NCBI GenBank assembly: GCA_003222675.1
Contig: QHWT01000053.1
Location: 1-48,516, forward strand
Length of the DNA: 48,516 nucleotides
Direction: 5' to 3'
From: Acidobacteriota bacterium
Lineage (GTDB): Bacteria > Acidobacteriota > Vicinamibacteria > Vicinamibacterales > 2-12-FULL-66-21
The position numbers and the translations under genes are program-made. The notes beneath the pieces were generated by a model. The model searched no databases and was not told the DNA's origin. It worked only from the letters and a program-made list of their open reading frames with translations. Shown here piece by piece: positions 24,144 to 33,553 of this stretch (the stretch's first letter is position 1; every line of letters starts with the position of its first letter).

Positions 24144-25175
24144 CTATTTCTGTTCGGCGAACACATCAGCCACTTTCCGCGCGAGAGCGGCCGTGTTGGC
24201 GTGCGCGATGTTCGACGCCACGGCAACGACGATCCCGTTGTCGCGGCGTGTCATCAGCGACATCACGCTTCCGCCTGCGAGCTCGCCGTTGACGCTGTCT
24301 GCATTCGTCGCCAAGGCAAAGCGGACGAGATCGGACGGCGTGGAATAGAACGCCATTTTCCCCGCACAGCACGCCAGGTCGCGCATGTACATCAGTCGTC
24401 GTCCACTGCGGGGATCTGTGGTGAAGCCCCGCCAGAATGTTGCCGGCACGTAGAACGTCGCGCGATCGCCCGGCAACGGCTGCCGGGGGGCGCTGATACC
24501 AATCGGCCTGAGGATGAGGTCGTGGACGGCCGTGAAGCCTGGGAAGTCCTCTTCCGGCTCCCCGATATGATCCGGGCTCCACTCGGCCGCCGAATCCGTA
24601 CCGGTGTTGGTCAGGCCGAGGGACGCGACCGCGGCGGGGGTGACCGCCTGTGCCGCAGTGCCGATGTTGAATCGAGTATCGGGTGTGACGGGCGTATGCG
24701 TGACGACGTCCCTCCATCCGAACCCTTCGGTCCAGACAATATTCCCGGGGCCGCCGCCGATGCCCACCGCGATCGAGACTCCTGGCAGGTTCTGCTCCAC
24801 GATGGCCGCGCGCACCATCGGCCGCGCGCGATCGACGGCTGCCGCCAATTGTGGCGAGGGTGCCGACGCGCTGACCGACGGCACGCCCGGAGCTTGCGCG
24901 AACAGAGGCGCCTCTACCTTGATCGAGTGGATGAGAAATGCCGCGAACGCGGCAATGAGAGCGCCGACCGCCACTGTGGTGCGCCCGGCCCAGGTCGGCA
25001 GCCGGCTCCGCGCGGTCCTCACGCCGAAGAGGACCGCGCCAAGCATGAGCAGGAATCCAACGACGGCCCCGCCCGGCGGGTCTGAGCTCGCGACGTAAAT
25101 GCCCATCGCCGCAATGGCCAGGGCCAGAGCGATGCGGGCGAATGCCTTCCCGGGGTTCGTCACAGAAGATGTCAT
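24144..25175 (-). CDS. Serine beta-lactamase-like membrane protein, probably catalytically dead
   Basis: A 343-residue protein: three membrane segments in residues 10-85, then a class C beta-lactamase/DD-peptidase-like domain (VSIAVGIGGG, VWTEGFGWRDV, TPDTRFNIG). Where the family has the Ser-x-x-Lys active site, it reads Thr173-Ala-Ala-Gln176. The sequence then jumps at about residue 188 from ASLGL to TNTGTDSAAE, skipping about 100 residues that normally contain the Tyr-x-Asn motif. The end (NGIVVAVASNIAHANT) is normal. In-frame internal loss and substituted catalytic residues argue for a pseudoenzyme or a decaying gene that kept its frame. Confidence 0.72.
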   Translation of the reverse strand: MTSSVTNPGKAFARIALALAIAAMGIYVASSDPPGGAVVGFLLMLGAVLFGVRTARSRLPTWAGRTTVAVGALIAAFAAFLIHSIKVEAPLFAQAPGVPSVSASAPSPQLAAAVDRARPMVRAAIVEQNLPGVSIAVGIGGGPGNIVWTEGFGWRDVVTHTPVTPDTRFNIGTAAQAVTPAAVASLGLTNTGTDSAAEWSPDHIGEPEEDFPGFTAVHDLILRPIGISAPRQPLPGDRATFYVPATFWRGFTTDPRSGRRLMYMRDLACCAGKMAFYSTPSDLVRFALATNADSVNGELAGGSVMSLMTRRDNGIVVAVASNIAHANTAALARKVADVFAEQK

Positions 25176-25405
25176 GTGCTACCACTCCCCAAACCGGCGT
25201 GAAAACGCGGAAACCGCTGCCTGGTACCGAGGCCGCATATTACTTTATAGCACAAAGTTGTCTGTGTATGGGAGCAATCGACGGCTCGCGGCAGCGTCTT
25301 CTCGATAGGTCCCCAAAAGTCGCTAGTGTTGACTGAACCCTTGGCGGGACGTTTTCGGCCAGCGATCGATCTGCTGCCGCAGCAAAGCCGGCACTGACGT
25401 TGTGT

Positions 25406-25564
25406 TCATGGTCCGTCAACGCGTTCCGCTCGGAACATCGTCAACTCCCAGGTGTTGAATCGTTCGTCGTGGCGGACGAGATACGTATCGCCGTCGACGC
25501 CTTTCAGCTTGAAGTACCGGTAATCGGGTGACAGCCACGCGTCGACACGAGGTAGCTGCCACCG
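25406..25564 (-). other. C-terminal remnant of a small conserved-type protein
   Basis: The minus-strand frame ending at 25406 reads protein-like over its last 52 residues: RWQLPRVDAWLSPDYRYFKL, then GDTYLVRHDERFNTWELTMF. This two-stranded pattern with WELTMF looks like the end of a small soluble protein. The frame stays open upstream but its composition there is that of antisense to the beta-helix gene. Probably a truncated gene. Confidence 0.4.
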
Positions 25565-25652
25565 GAGCGGTCGATCAGCCGCTAAAATCCATTTTTCGCC
25601 AAACGCTCGTGCCAATCGCGGCGACGCGCTGGCCAGCTGTAGGAGGAGCTCC

Positions 25653-27581
25653 GTGAAAAACATTCTCGTCCTGCTCGCGCTGGTAATGGTCACGTCGCCC
25701 GTACGCGCGGCCAACGGTGTGACGCCCGGCCAGTTCGTGATCGAGCCGGCCACGCTGATCTGCCTCGGCTTCGAGTGGGACATCACCGGCGATGAGAATC
25801 GCAATGCGACCGTGGAGGTCCGGTATCGCGTCTCAGGCCAGACGGCATGGAGGGAGGGCATGCCGCTGCTCCGGATGGGCGGCGAGCGGATTATGCGCGC
25901 GCCGTATACCGTGCCGGACCGCTTTGCCGGAAGCATCATCGATCTTCAGCCGGATACGGAGTACGAGGTCCGTTTGACGATGAAGGATCCGGATGGTGTG
26001 GTAGGAACGGCGGTCCAGAACGTCAAGGCGCGCACGCGGGCGGAGCCGAAGGCCGCGGCTGGCGGCCGAACGATCAACGTCTATCCACTGACATGGCCGG
26101 CGAATCGACCAAAGGAGAATCCGAACGTGACGGGTCTCATGGCTGCGTACAACGGCTATGTCGGCACAGGTGACTGGAACGTCGTCGCGCTCCACAAAGC
26201 GGAGCCTGGCGATACCTTTCTCGTGCATGCGGGCTTGTACAAGGGCGATCGGCACAACTACGTCGATCCGTACGGGCTGACGTTCGACGGTACGTATTTG
26301 CTGACGGCGAAGGGCACTGCTGAGCGCCCGATCGTGATCAAATCGGCGGGCGACGGCGAGGTGGTCTTCGACGGTGACGGCGCGTTCAGATTGTTCGATG
26401 TGATGGGCTCGGCGTACCACATCTTCGAGGGTATGACGTTTCGCAACGCTGAAGTCGCATTCTGGGCCGGCGTCAAGGATGTCGCGGGCGCCGAAGGGCT
26501 CGCCGTCAAGAACTGCCGGTTCGAGAGCGTCGGGATCGGCATTGAGGCGCAGTTCGCGGGATCGACAGGCTTCTATCTCGCGGACAACGTCTTCATCGGG
26601 CGCGACGATCACTACCGCACGCTGGGCTGGGCGAATCCCGGCCTCTACGGCGCGCATCCAATCAACAGCTACTACGCGATTAAGGTGTACGGGTCGGGCC
26701 ACACGATCGCGCACAACGCCGTGGCATTCTTCCATGACGGCATCACGATTTCGACGCATGGCATTCCCGATCCCGACCGCAAGCACTGGGCGGTGGCGAT
26801 CGACATCTACAACAATGACATCTACGTCACTGGCGACGATTTCATCGAAGGTGACGGCGGCGTCCACAACATCCGCATCATGCGCAACCGTGGCGTCAAC
26901 GCCGCGCACACGGCTCTGAGCGCGCAGCCGATTTTCGGCGGCCCCGCGTACTACATCCGCAACGTTGTCTACAACACGCCCGTCGCCCTGAAGTTCAGCA
27001 ATCCGGCGGGCGTGATGGTGTATCACAACACGATCGTCGCCGAGGACAGCACGAACCAGCAGGTGTCGAACGCGCACTTCGCGAACAACCTGTTTCTCGG
27101 AACCGATCGACAGAACGGCATCGCGTCGCTCGGCGGGCCGACGACCTACTCGACCTACGACTACGACGGATTCCGTCCGAACAAGGGCGTCGAACAGAAC
27201 TACACCTGGATTGGCGCCAAGCCGCCAGCCCTTGCTGACTACGCGCAAGCGCAGCCGCAGCGATTCAAAACGCTGGCGGAGCTGGCGGCGGCCACCGGCC
27301 AGGAGACCCACGGCATCGAGGTCGACTACGACATCTTCGAGAGCCTTCAACCGCCGAACCCGCCACCGAATGCCGGCACCTACGGCAAGCCGTACGAGGC
27401 CGCCGATCTGAATTTCACATTGAAGACGGACAGCAAAGCTGTTGATGCAGGCGTGAAGATTCCTAACGTCAACGACGGCTTCGCGGGCCGAGCTCCGGAC
27501 CTTGGAGCGTATGAACGTGGGCAGCCGTTGCCGGTGTACGGACCGCGCGGATCGGCAGGCACCAGGCCGTTTTATTGGTAA
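25653..27581 (+). CDS. Secreted parallel beta-helix protein, polysaccharide-lyase-like
   Basis: A 642-residue exported protein (signal [19 protein letters not shown]). After an FN3-like domain (about 25-130, with [14 protein letters not shown]) comes a right-handed beta-helix from about 170 to 500. It begins [17 protein letters not shown] and has repeated short strands such as [35 protein letters not shown] and [10 protein letters not shown]. The gene has a GTG start behind GGAGGAG. The fold is that of pectate-lyase-like enzymes; the Asp-rich GDDFIEGD loop could bind calcium, but no specific lyase family can be claimed. It heads a run of carbohydrate-related genes and points at an extracellular glycan substrate. 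Confidence 0.85.
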   Translation: MKNILVLLALVMVTSPVRAANGVTPGQFVIEPATLICLGFEWDITGDENRNATVEVRYRVSGQTAWREGMPLLRMGGERIMRAPYTVPDRFAGSIIDLQPDTEYEVRLTMKDPDGVVGTAVQNVKARTRAEPKAAAGGRTINVYPLTWPANRPKENPNVTGLMAAYNGYVGTGDWNVVALHKAEPGDTFLVHAGLYKGDRHNYVDPYGLTFDGTYLLTAKGTAERPIVIKSAGDGEVVFDGDGAFRLFDVMGSAYHIFEGMTFRNAEVAFWAGVKDVAGAEGLAVKNCRFESVGIGIEAQFAGSTGFYLADNVFIGRDDHYRTLGWANPGLYGAHPINSYYAIKVYGSGHTIAHNAVAFFHDGITISTHGIPDPDRKHWAVAIDIYNNDIYVTGDDFIEGDGGVHNIRIMRNRGVNAAHTALSAQPIFGGPAYYIRNVVYNTPVALKFSNPAGVMVYHNTIVAEDSTNQQVSNAHFANNLFLGTDRQNGIASLGGPTTYSTYDYDGFRPNKGVEQNYTWIGAKPPALADYAQAQPQRFKTLAELAAATGQETHGIEVDYDIFESLQPPNPPPNAGTYGKPYEAADLNFTLKTDSKAVDAGVKIPNVNDGFAGRAPDLGAYERGQPLPVYGPRGSAGTRPFYW

Positions 27582-27624
27582 GGAAGTCGAGAGCACACCG
27601 ATCGACTGCAGTAGGATGCACCGC

Positions 27625-28485
27625 ATGAAACATGTCACGTGCCTCCTCGTCGTCGCCATTGCGTTCGTTTCCACCGCATACGCCCAGCGTGTGACACGGG
27701 ACATCCCGTACGCGACAGCGCACGAACGGCAAGTGCTGGATGTGTACGCGCCCGACGGCGCGAAGAATCTGCCCGTGGTTTTCTGGATTCATGGTGGCGG
27801 CTGGCAGGCGGGCAACAAGAGCATGGTCGGCGCCAAGCCAACGGCTTTTATGCAGGCCGGCTTCGTCTTCGTGTCCATCAACTACCGCCTGCTGCCCACT
27901 GTCGATATGGGGGCCCTGACGAGCGACGTTGCAAACGCGCTCGGTTGGGTCCATAGGAACATCGGGACATACGGAGGCGATCCGGCCAGGCTGCTGGTCA
28001 TGGGACATTCGGCGGGCGGTCAGCTCGCAGCGCTGATGTGTACGGACGATAACTATGCGAAAGCGGAAGGCGTCTCATTGACGATGATCAAGGGGTGCGT
28101 GCCCGTAGATGCCGACACCTTCGATATTCCCGCAATCATCGAGGTGGCGGAAACGCGCGCCCGGGTGCACCACCTGCCATTGCCAACCAACGGTCATCGA
28201 CAGAAGTTCGGCAATGACCCGGAGAAGCATCGCGACTTTTCGGCCGTGACCCACGTCGCGGCGAACAAGGGCATTCCGCCATTCCTCATCCTTCACATCA
28301 GCGGCAACGCCGACACAAGCGCGCAGGCTCGACGCCTGGCCGCCGTTCTTCAGGCAGCAGGGATTTCCGCAAAGGTCGTCGGCCGCGACACCACGCATGA
28401 GGGTCTCAACGACGCGATCGGCGCGCCAAACGATCCCGTGACGAAGGAAGTGTTCGCGTTCGTCGCCGACGCGCTCAAACGCTAG
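27625..28485 (+). CDS. Secreted alpha/beta hydrolase (carboxylesterase-like)
   Basis: A 286-residue enzyme with a signal peptide ([16 protein letters not shown]). The oxyanion-hole motif HGGGW is at 56-60, the nucleophile elbow GHSAG at 127-131 (Ser129) and the likely catalytic His258 in THEGLND; the acid is probably the Asp in GNADTS. This matches the BD-FAE/HSL-like esterase group. Start set at ATG 27625, since AGGA lies at proper distance; ATG 27616 is too close. It follows the beta-helix gene by 43 bp. Esterases beside glycan-degrading enzymes commonly remove acetyl or feruloyl groups; that use is inferred. Confidence 0.9.
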   Translation: MKHVTCLLVVAIAFVSTAYAQRVTRDIPYATAHERQVLDVYAPDGAKNLPVVFWIHGGGWQAGNKSMVGAKPTAFMQAGFVFVSINYRLLPTVDMGALTSDVANALGWVHRNIGTYGGDPARLLVMGHSAGGQLAALMCTDDNYAKAEGVSLTMIKGCVPVDADTFDIPAIIEVAETRARVHHLPLPTNGHRQKFGNDPEKHRDFSAVTHVAANKGIPPFLILHISGNADTSAQARRLAAVLQAAGISAKVVGRDTTHEGLNDAIGAPNDPVTKEVFAFVADALKR

Positions 28486-28523
28486 CGGGGCGAACAGCGG
28501 AACAGCCGACCACCGGACAGATT

Positions 28524-29456
28524 ATGATCGTGTCGGACAATACGACGAGACGACTTCTCCCGCCGTTCGCGGTCTTTTTGTGGCTCATCGCGGCATACGT
28601 GCACACACTGCACGGCCAGATCCGATCCGTGCACCAGATTGCGGCGGGTGTTTTCACGCGGATTGGCGATCGCGACGCGCGACAGCCGGCCAACACCAGC
28701 TGGATCGAGTTTCGAGATTTCGTCGTCGTCATCGAGGCGAACACACCGTGGGGCATCCGCGACATCCTGCCTGAGATCCGAAAGACGACGAGCAAGCCGA
28801 TCCGCTACGTCTTCGACACGCACTATCACTGGGATCACACGCAGGGCAACAGCGTGATGGCGGATCAGGGGGTGACCGTCGTGTGCTCGCAGGGTTGCGC
28901 CAGCGAGCTGGCGGCCAAGGGGAAGACGGAATGGGATCAAATGAGCCAGAACGCCGATTACAGTCTGGCCCCCTATCGCCTGCAGCAGCCGTCGGTGGTC
29001 TTCGGCGATTTCATGGCGATAGACGACGGTGAACGGCGGCTGGAGCTGCGGCGCGTCGGACCGGCGCACACGATTGGTGATGCGGTCGCGTTCCTGCCGA
29101 AAGACGGCGTCCTGTTCACTGGCGATCTCTGCGTCAATTGGCGGTCGGGCAACAACGTCGGCGATCGCGATGCCGATCCCCGGCACTGGGTACAGGTGCT
29201 CAACGATCTCGCGCGCTGGGAGCTGAAGACCGTCGTCCCAGGACACGGCGCGCTCGGAACGGTCGCCACATTGCGCGCGCAAAGCGCGTTTCTCGATGAT
29301 CTCTGGACGCAGGTGTCCAGCGGCAAGAAAGCTGGCAAAAGCCTCGAACAGCTGCTGAAGGACGTCAATCTCTCCAAACACGGAGACTTCGCGGCCGACC
29401 AACAGCAGAATCAATCAGCGATTCGTGCCGTGTTCCGCAAGGCAGCGGAACCGTAG
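28524..29456 (+). CDS. Metallo-beta-lactamase fold hydrolase, exported
   Basis: A 310-residue enzyme with an N-terminal hydrophobic segment (LLPPFAVFLWLIAAYVHTL). The zinc motif HYHWDH is at residues 100-105 (His100, His102, Asp104, His105), followed by GPAHTIGDAV, FTGDLCVN and VPGHGALG, completing the metal ligands. This arrangement fits glyoxalase-II or quinoprotein-relay-like MBL proteins rather than a resistance beta-lactamase. It follows the esterase by 38 bp in the same direction, so probably one transcription unit with 25653-28485. Confidence 0.88.
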   Translation: MIVSDNTTRRLLPPFAVFLWLIAAYVHTLHGQIRSVHQIAAGVFTRIGDRDARQPANTSWIEFRDFVVVIEANTPWGIRDILPEIRKTTSKPIRYVFDTHYHWDHTQGNSVMADQGVTVVCSQGCASELAAKGKTEWDQMSQNADYSLAPYRLQQPSVVFGDFMAIDDGERRLELRRVGPAHTIGDAVAFLPKDGVLFTGDLCVNWRSGNNVGDRDADPRHWVQVLNDLARWELKTVVPGHGALGTVATLRAQSAFLDDLWTQVSSGKKAGKSLEQLLKDVNLSKHGDFAADQQQNQSAIRAVFRKAAEP

Positions 29457-29605
29457 CGATTAACCGTGGCGACTCGCTACACGCTGCTACTCATTACCGC
29501 CGCTGGAGCACCGCCTGATTCAGCCACTCCTGTAGGCGGACCTCCCCGAGTCGCGCGTCGGCGCCAGGAATCAGCGACCGCTCCCTAAGTTCGGTCCCAG
29601 AACGG

Positions 29606-30388
29606 CTACCATACCGTGTATCCCCCATCGATGACGTAAGCGGCGCCAGTCACGTACTGAGACGCGGGGCTCGCGAGATACACGGCAAGCGGGCCGATCT
29701 CGTCGGGCTCGCCCGGCCGGCCCATAGGAATGTGCTTGACGAACTCCGCAATCACGTCAGGACGCTTCTCGTTCCATTCCCTGTTGATGTCGGTCATGAA
29801 CAGGCCTGGACAGATGGCGTTGACCGTGATTCCGTAGGGTGCCCAGTCGGCCGCCGCGCAGCGCGTGAAATGGAGCACGGCCGCCTTCCCGGTCTCGTAG
29901 TCGCGCCCGCCGATGCCGCGGTTGACGATCAGCGCGCTAATCGAGGCGATGTTGATGATGCGGCCTCTGGTACTGCGAGCGCGCATGGCCCCGCCGACGA
30001 TCTTCGTGCCCAGGAAGCAGCTCGTGAGGTTGAGATCCATTTGCCGTTGCCACGTCTCAAGCGGCTCGGACTCGATCGACATGCTCACCTCGCGGTTGCC
30101 CACGTTGTTGATGAGGATGTCGATCGGTCCCATCTCGTCGACGACCCGCGCGTACGCCTGCTGGCAGTCAGCGGGCACCGCCATATCGGCTTTGACAGTC
30201 CACGCCTGCCGGCCACGCGCCCGAACCTCCCCAGCCGTCTTTTCGAGCGTGTCCTGTGTTCGACCGGTGATGACGATGTCGGCGCCGGCATCAGCCAGCG
30301 CGAGAGCCATCGATCGTCCCAAGCCGCGGCTCGCGCCGGTGACGAGCGCACGCGTGCCGTCGAGACGAAAGAGATCGAGCGTTCCCAT
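29606..30388 (-). CDS. SDR family oxidoreductase (gluconate-dehydrogenase-like)
   Basis: A 260-residue classical short-chain dehydrogenase. TGASRGLG (17-24) binds the dinucleotide, Asn94-Asn95 follow as NNVG, and the catalytic Ser149/Ser151 with Tyr164 and Lys168 (YETGK) are present. The end GAAYVIDGGYTVW is typical. Overall pattern is closest to gluconate 5-dehydrogenase or 3-oxoacyl reductase types. Start at ATG 30388, two bases after the upstream Gfo/Idh gene, so the two form an operon on the minus strand. Probably acts on a sugar acid; inference from context. Confidence 0.92.
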   Translation of the reverse strand: MGTLDLFRLDGTRALVTGASRGLGRSMALALADAGADIVITGRTQDTLEKTAGEVRARGRQAWTVKADMAVPADCQQAYARVVDEMGPIDILINNVGNREVSMSIESEPLETWQRQMDLNLTSCFLGTKIVGGAMRARSTRGRIINIASISALIVNRGIGGRDYETGKAAVLHFTRCAAADWAPYGITVNAICPGLFMTDINREWNEKRPDVIAEFVKHIPMGRPGEPDEIGPLAVYLASPASQYVTGAAYVIDGGYTVW

Positions 30389-30390
30389 GT

Positions 30391-31419
30391 TCAGCCTCCG
30401 AGCACCTCGGCGATGGTGACCGGCCGCCGCTCGGCGAGCGACGTCAATGTGGCGGCAATCATGGCCGTCACCATGACGCCATCGCGGCCCCCCGCCTCCG
30501 GCATCACATCGTCCGCCACGCAGTCGACGAAGTAGCGAATCGATTCGTACTGGTAGCCCCATACTTTGCCGTAGCGTGTGACGGACGTGGACGAGAACGG
30601 CGTATGGAAGCGGTCGGTGAACGCCCAGAGCGATGGCTCGTTCTTGAGCTCGAGGCCCCCGGTTTCACCGGAGATCGACAGCCGGTTGTCGACGACGTTG
30701 CTGTAGGAGTTCGGAAGGATCCAGGAGGTTTCGAACGTGCAGAAGGCCCGGCCCTCGAACTCGATCATGGTCTGGATGGCGTCCCAGCACTCGATGCCCC
30801 TGGACTCGAGGACGCCGCGATAGCCTTTGGCGTAGACCTCGACCGGGTTGCGGCCGAAGAGCCACCGCACGACGTCCATGGTGTGCGGGAAGAGGAACCA
30901 TTCGGGACCGGAGTGGCCGCTCCAGTTCAGCATCTCTGTCGGCACGTGGATCGTATCGCTCAGTCGCGCGTAGGCCATCACCGGCGCGCCGAGCTCGCCC
31001 CGCTCCACGTATCCCTTCGCGCTCATGAAGAGCGGATGCCACCGGGCGTGGAAGTCGACCATCAGCTTTAAGCCCGACGCTTCGGCGGCTTCGGTCATCG
31101 CGAGGGCTTCGCTGACGCTCGTCGCGAGCGGCTTCTCGACGAGGACATGCTTGCCCGCGCGCAACATCGCCAGCGTCGGCTCTGCGTGCAGATGGTCGGG
31201 CGTCGCGATCGTGACCGCATCGACGTCGCTCGACGCGAGCTGGTCGAGACTCGTCGTCCAGGCACACCCGAATCGCTGTGCGAGTGTGCGCGCGCGGCCT
31301 TCGTCGCAGTCGCAGATGAGCAGAACGGTGCTGCGGGAATAGGTCGTGAGCGCGAGGGCGTGGTTGGTACCCCACAGGCCTGCGCCGATGATGCCGATCT
31401 TGACAGTCTCGTGAGTCAT
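30391..31419 (-). CDS. Gfo/Idh/MocA family oxidoreductase
   Basis: A 342-residue NAD(P)-dependent sugar oxidoreductase: Rossmann motif IGIIGAGLWGTNH (GAGLWG at 12-17), and the conserved EKPLA at 95-99 where Lys is catalytic. The C-terminal alpha/beta domain has DFHARWHPLF and FPHTMDVVRWLFG; the His in PHTMD is the usual catalytic region. Followed after two bases by the SDR gene. Together they could process a sugar or inositol released by the neighbouring secreted enzymes. Confidence 0.93.
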   Translation of the reverse strand: MTHETVKIGIIGAGLWGTNHALALTTYSRSTVLLICDCDEGRARTLAQRFGCAWTTSLDQLASSDVDAVTIATPDHLHAEPTLAMLRAGKHVLVEKPLATSVSEALAMTEAAEASGLKLMVDFHARWHPLFMSAKGYVERGELGAPVMAYARLSDTIHVPTEMLNWSGHSGPEWFLFPHTMDVVRWLFGRNPVEVYAKGYRGVLESRGIECWDAIQTMIEFEGRAFCTFETSWILPNSYSNVVDNRLSISGETGGLELKNEPSLWAFTDRFHTPFSSTSVTRYGKVWGYQYESIRYFVDCVADDVMPEAGGRDGVMVTAMIAATLTSLAERRPVTIAEVLGG

Positions 31420-31482
31420 ACGTCTGGTCGATCGCTCGCTTGCGCGTGGGTGCCGCCAGTTCCGCGGCGGACCCGCACCATA

Positions 31483-31698
31483 TCACTGGCCGAGATGGCT
31501 GTCCGAGATGACGGCCACGGCGATCTGACGCGCTATGGCGGTAGAAGCGGGAGTGGACGAGGCGGTCGGTCGCGGAGTCGCGCGCTTCGACGCGCAGGCT
31601 CCCGTGGTCTGCCTGGCCAGCAGGGCAGACGACCCCACCCAGAGCGAGGCGCTCGCGAGAAACGCAACGAGCGCTGGTCGAAGTCAACGACGCGCCAT
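31483..31698 (-). pseudogene. Possible small exported protein with early stop
   Basis: From ATG 31698 the frame reads MARR, a TGA stop, then LRPALVAFLASASLWVGSSA and a Thr/Ser/Pro-rich tail to a stop at 31483-31485. Without the stop it would be a 71-residue exported protein. It lies between two operons and could equally be chance. Low confidence. Confidence 0.22.
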
Positions 31699-31716
31699 GG
31701 CAGGGATCCTGCCACG

Positions 31717-33531
31717 TTAATGGAACAGCCGATCGCTCAACATGGTCAGCGTACGAGTCGCACGTTGGAGGATGTCGCGAACTTGCTCCTCCTTGAACTC
31801 GCGCTCCGTGGCGATGCGATCGAGGTGCTGGTTCAAGTCGGCGAGCAGGCGCTTCACCTCGGGGTCGCTCGATTGCGCGGCCCGTTCTCGTGCCAACCGG
31901 ATCTTCTCGAAGTCGACGATCCCCTCGCGCAGCTTCTCGAAGCGAATGCTGCTCTGTGCGCCTGGATACAGGAGGAACGTGTCGCCGGCCGGCCACAGCA
32001 CGTGCCGGGCATCCCTCACGGGGTCGGCGGGCCAGGCGTCGTAGGCCCATCGCAGGAAGCCGTCGTAGCCGTACGCCATCGCATACCATCCGAGCCAGCG
32101 GCCTTCGGCGGGCGGTGAGAACACGAACGTATTGGGCATGGGGGGCGTGCAGCAGACGTAGTAGGTGGATGAGAATCCCTTCGCGGCCCGCGCCTTCACG
32201 ACGTCCATCGTCGGCTCCTTGCCGTGCACGAACGAGTAATCATCCAGCAATCCGTCGAGCTCGGCGTGCCAGTCGCCGGCGTAAGTGATTCGCCAAGTCG
32301 GGGAATGCTCCTTGATCACCTTGATGGTGGTCAGCGTGCTGGACAGCTCGTTCTCGTTGATGCCGAGGTACGTCTTGTCTAGCCATCCCTTCTGCTGGAG
32401 GTGCCGGCGAAGGTCGTCGAGAAAGACATGCCAGACGCGACGGAACATGTCTGACTGGGGCGCCCAGTTTTCCTGGACATAATTGCCGCTCGGTTCGTCC
32501 AGGTAGCGGAACCGGCTTGCCCAGGGAAGCGGCGTGTAGATGGTAATCGCTTTGTCGATCCCCGCGGCCATGGCAAGGGCGACGTACTCATCGAAGATGC
32601 GGTAGTCGAATCTCCACGAGCCGGTCTTCTCCTTGATCCATTCGATCATGCCTCCTTCGATCATGTAGGAGTTGTCCTGCCAGGGGGAGTGAACCGCATA
32701 CGTGGTGATGTACTTGCCGCCGGCGTCGGCATAGAGCTTCAGATGCTGCTTCAGGAGCAGCTTGTGCTCGTCGGACCACGGCGCCACGTGATAGTACCAG
32801 GCGATGACCCACGGGTTCTGCCAGAGGTCGAGCCTGAACACCCAGTCGTGTGGCGGCGGCACCACGGCGTGCTGCACGGCGATCTTCAGCCGCAGCGTCG
32901 CGCTATCGTTGCCGGCGGTGACGCGCAGCGTCCCCTCGTAGCGACCGGGCGCCGCGGTGGCCGGAATATCCAGCGACAGCCACACCGGCCTCACGGTGCG
33001 GGCTGGAAGATCGAAGCGGTCGTAGGGCTCCAGCCGATCGGGAAGCAACCACGCCTCGGCAGAACCGGCGTCACAGGTGGCATTCCGGGCTCCGGCCGGA
33101 TAGTTCGACAGGACATAACGAACCAGCTGAAGGCCAACGTCCCCCAGCTTGTGTCCGTTCGTGTCCGTGAGATCCGACGCCTCGACGCGAACCTGCTCCA
33201 GTGCAGCAGCCGACCAGACGAGCAGCACGGCGTTCAGCCGCTCGCCTCGCCACGCCCCCGCGTCGAGCGCTCGCGCATCGTCGGCTACGGCGGGTACTTC
33301 GCTCCTGAAGTAGATCGCATCGGTGATGCCGAACCCGACGTGCAGACCGGGTGTTACCCGTGCCCATCGCTCGGCGTCGATCGGAACGTCGTACGCGTAC
33401 TCGGGTTCGAAGTGCGGAGACAGCGTGGGCGTGCGCTGCGGATCGATCCGACCGGGCAGTGGCTGAGCGAATACTGCTCCAGCAAGGCAGAGGTAGACGG
33501 CAGTCCACACGACCAGTCGTCGCATGTCCAT
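31717..33531 (-). CDS. DUF4091 / GH123-like glycosidase
   Basis: A 604-residue exported protein (signal RRLVVWTAVYLCLAGAVFA). An N-terminal beta-rich domain with LSLDIPATAAPGRYEGTLRV leads to a TIM-barrel-like catalytic region. That region has DLWQNPWVIAWYYHVAPWSD, KTYLGINENELSSTLTTIKV and FSSTYYVCCTPPMPNTFV. It ends in the DUF4091 signature LLYPGAQSSIRFEKLREGI. GH123 enzymes act on N-acetylgalactosaminides; Glu/Asp pairs exist but I cannot assign the catalytic pair. Start at ATG 33531; ATG 33525 is equally possible. It is divergent from the DUF5107 pseudogene, 22 bp away. Confidence 0.85.
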   Translation of the reverse strand: MDMRRLVVWTAVYLCLAGAVFAQPLPGRIDPQRTPTLSPHFEPEYAYDVPIDAERWARVTPGLHVGFGITDAIYFRSEVPAVADDARALDAGAWRGERLNAVLLVWSAAALEQVRVEASDLTDTNGHKLGDVGLQLVRYVLSNYPAGARNATCDAGSAEAWLLPDRLEPYDRFDLPARTVRPVWLSLDIPATAAPGRYEGTLRVTAGNDSATLRLKIAVQHAVVPPPHDWVFRLDLWQNPWVIAWYYHVAPWSDEHKLLLKQHLKLYADAGGKYITTYAVHSPWQDNSYMIEGGMIEWIKEKTGSWRFDYRIFDEYVALAMAAGIDKAITIYTPLPWASRFRYLDEPSGNYVQENWAPQSDMFRRVWHVFLDDLRRHLQQKGWLDKTYLGINENELSSTLTTIKVIKEHSPTWRITYAGDWHAELDGLLDDYSFVHGKEPTMDVVKARAAKGFSSTYYVCCTPPMPNTFVFSPPAEGRWLGWYAMAYGYDGFLRWAYDAWPADPVRDARHVLWPAGDTFLLYPGAQSSIRFEKLREGIVDFEKIRLARERAAQSSDPEVKRLLADLNQHLDRIATEREFKEEQVRDILQRATRTLTMLSDRLFH

Positions 33532-33553
33532 GTCGTTATACTGCTGGCGCACG

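Noticed and set aside
24144-25175. Antibiotic-resistance beta-lactamase
   Set aside because: The active-site Ser and Lys and the Tyr-x-Asn motif are absent.
25833-27704. A 623-codon open frame on the minus strand, and similar long frames at 749-1639, 3840-4874 and 30665-32089
   Set aside because: They are antisense to clear genes, Arg- and His-rich without domains, and typical of shadow frames in high-GC DNA.
28524-29456. Metallo-beta-lactamase resistance gene
   Set aside because: The fold and zinc motif are shared by many hydrolases; spacing and context fit a general MBL enzyme in a glycan-related cluster.
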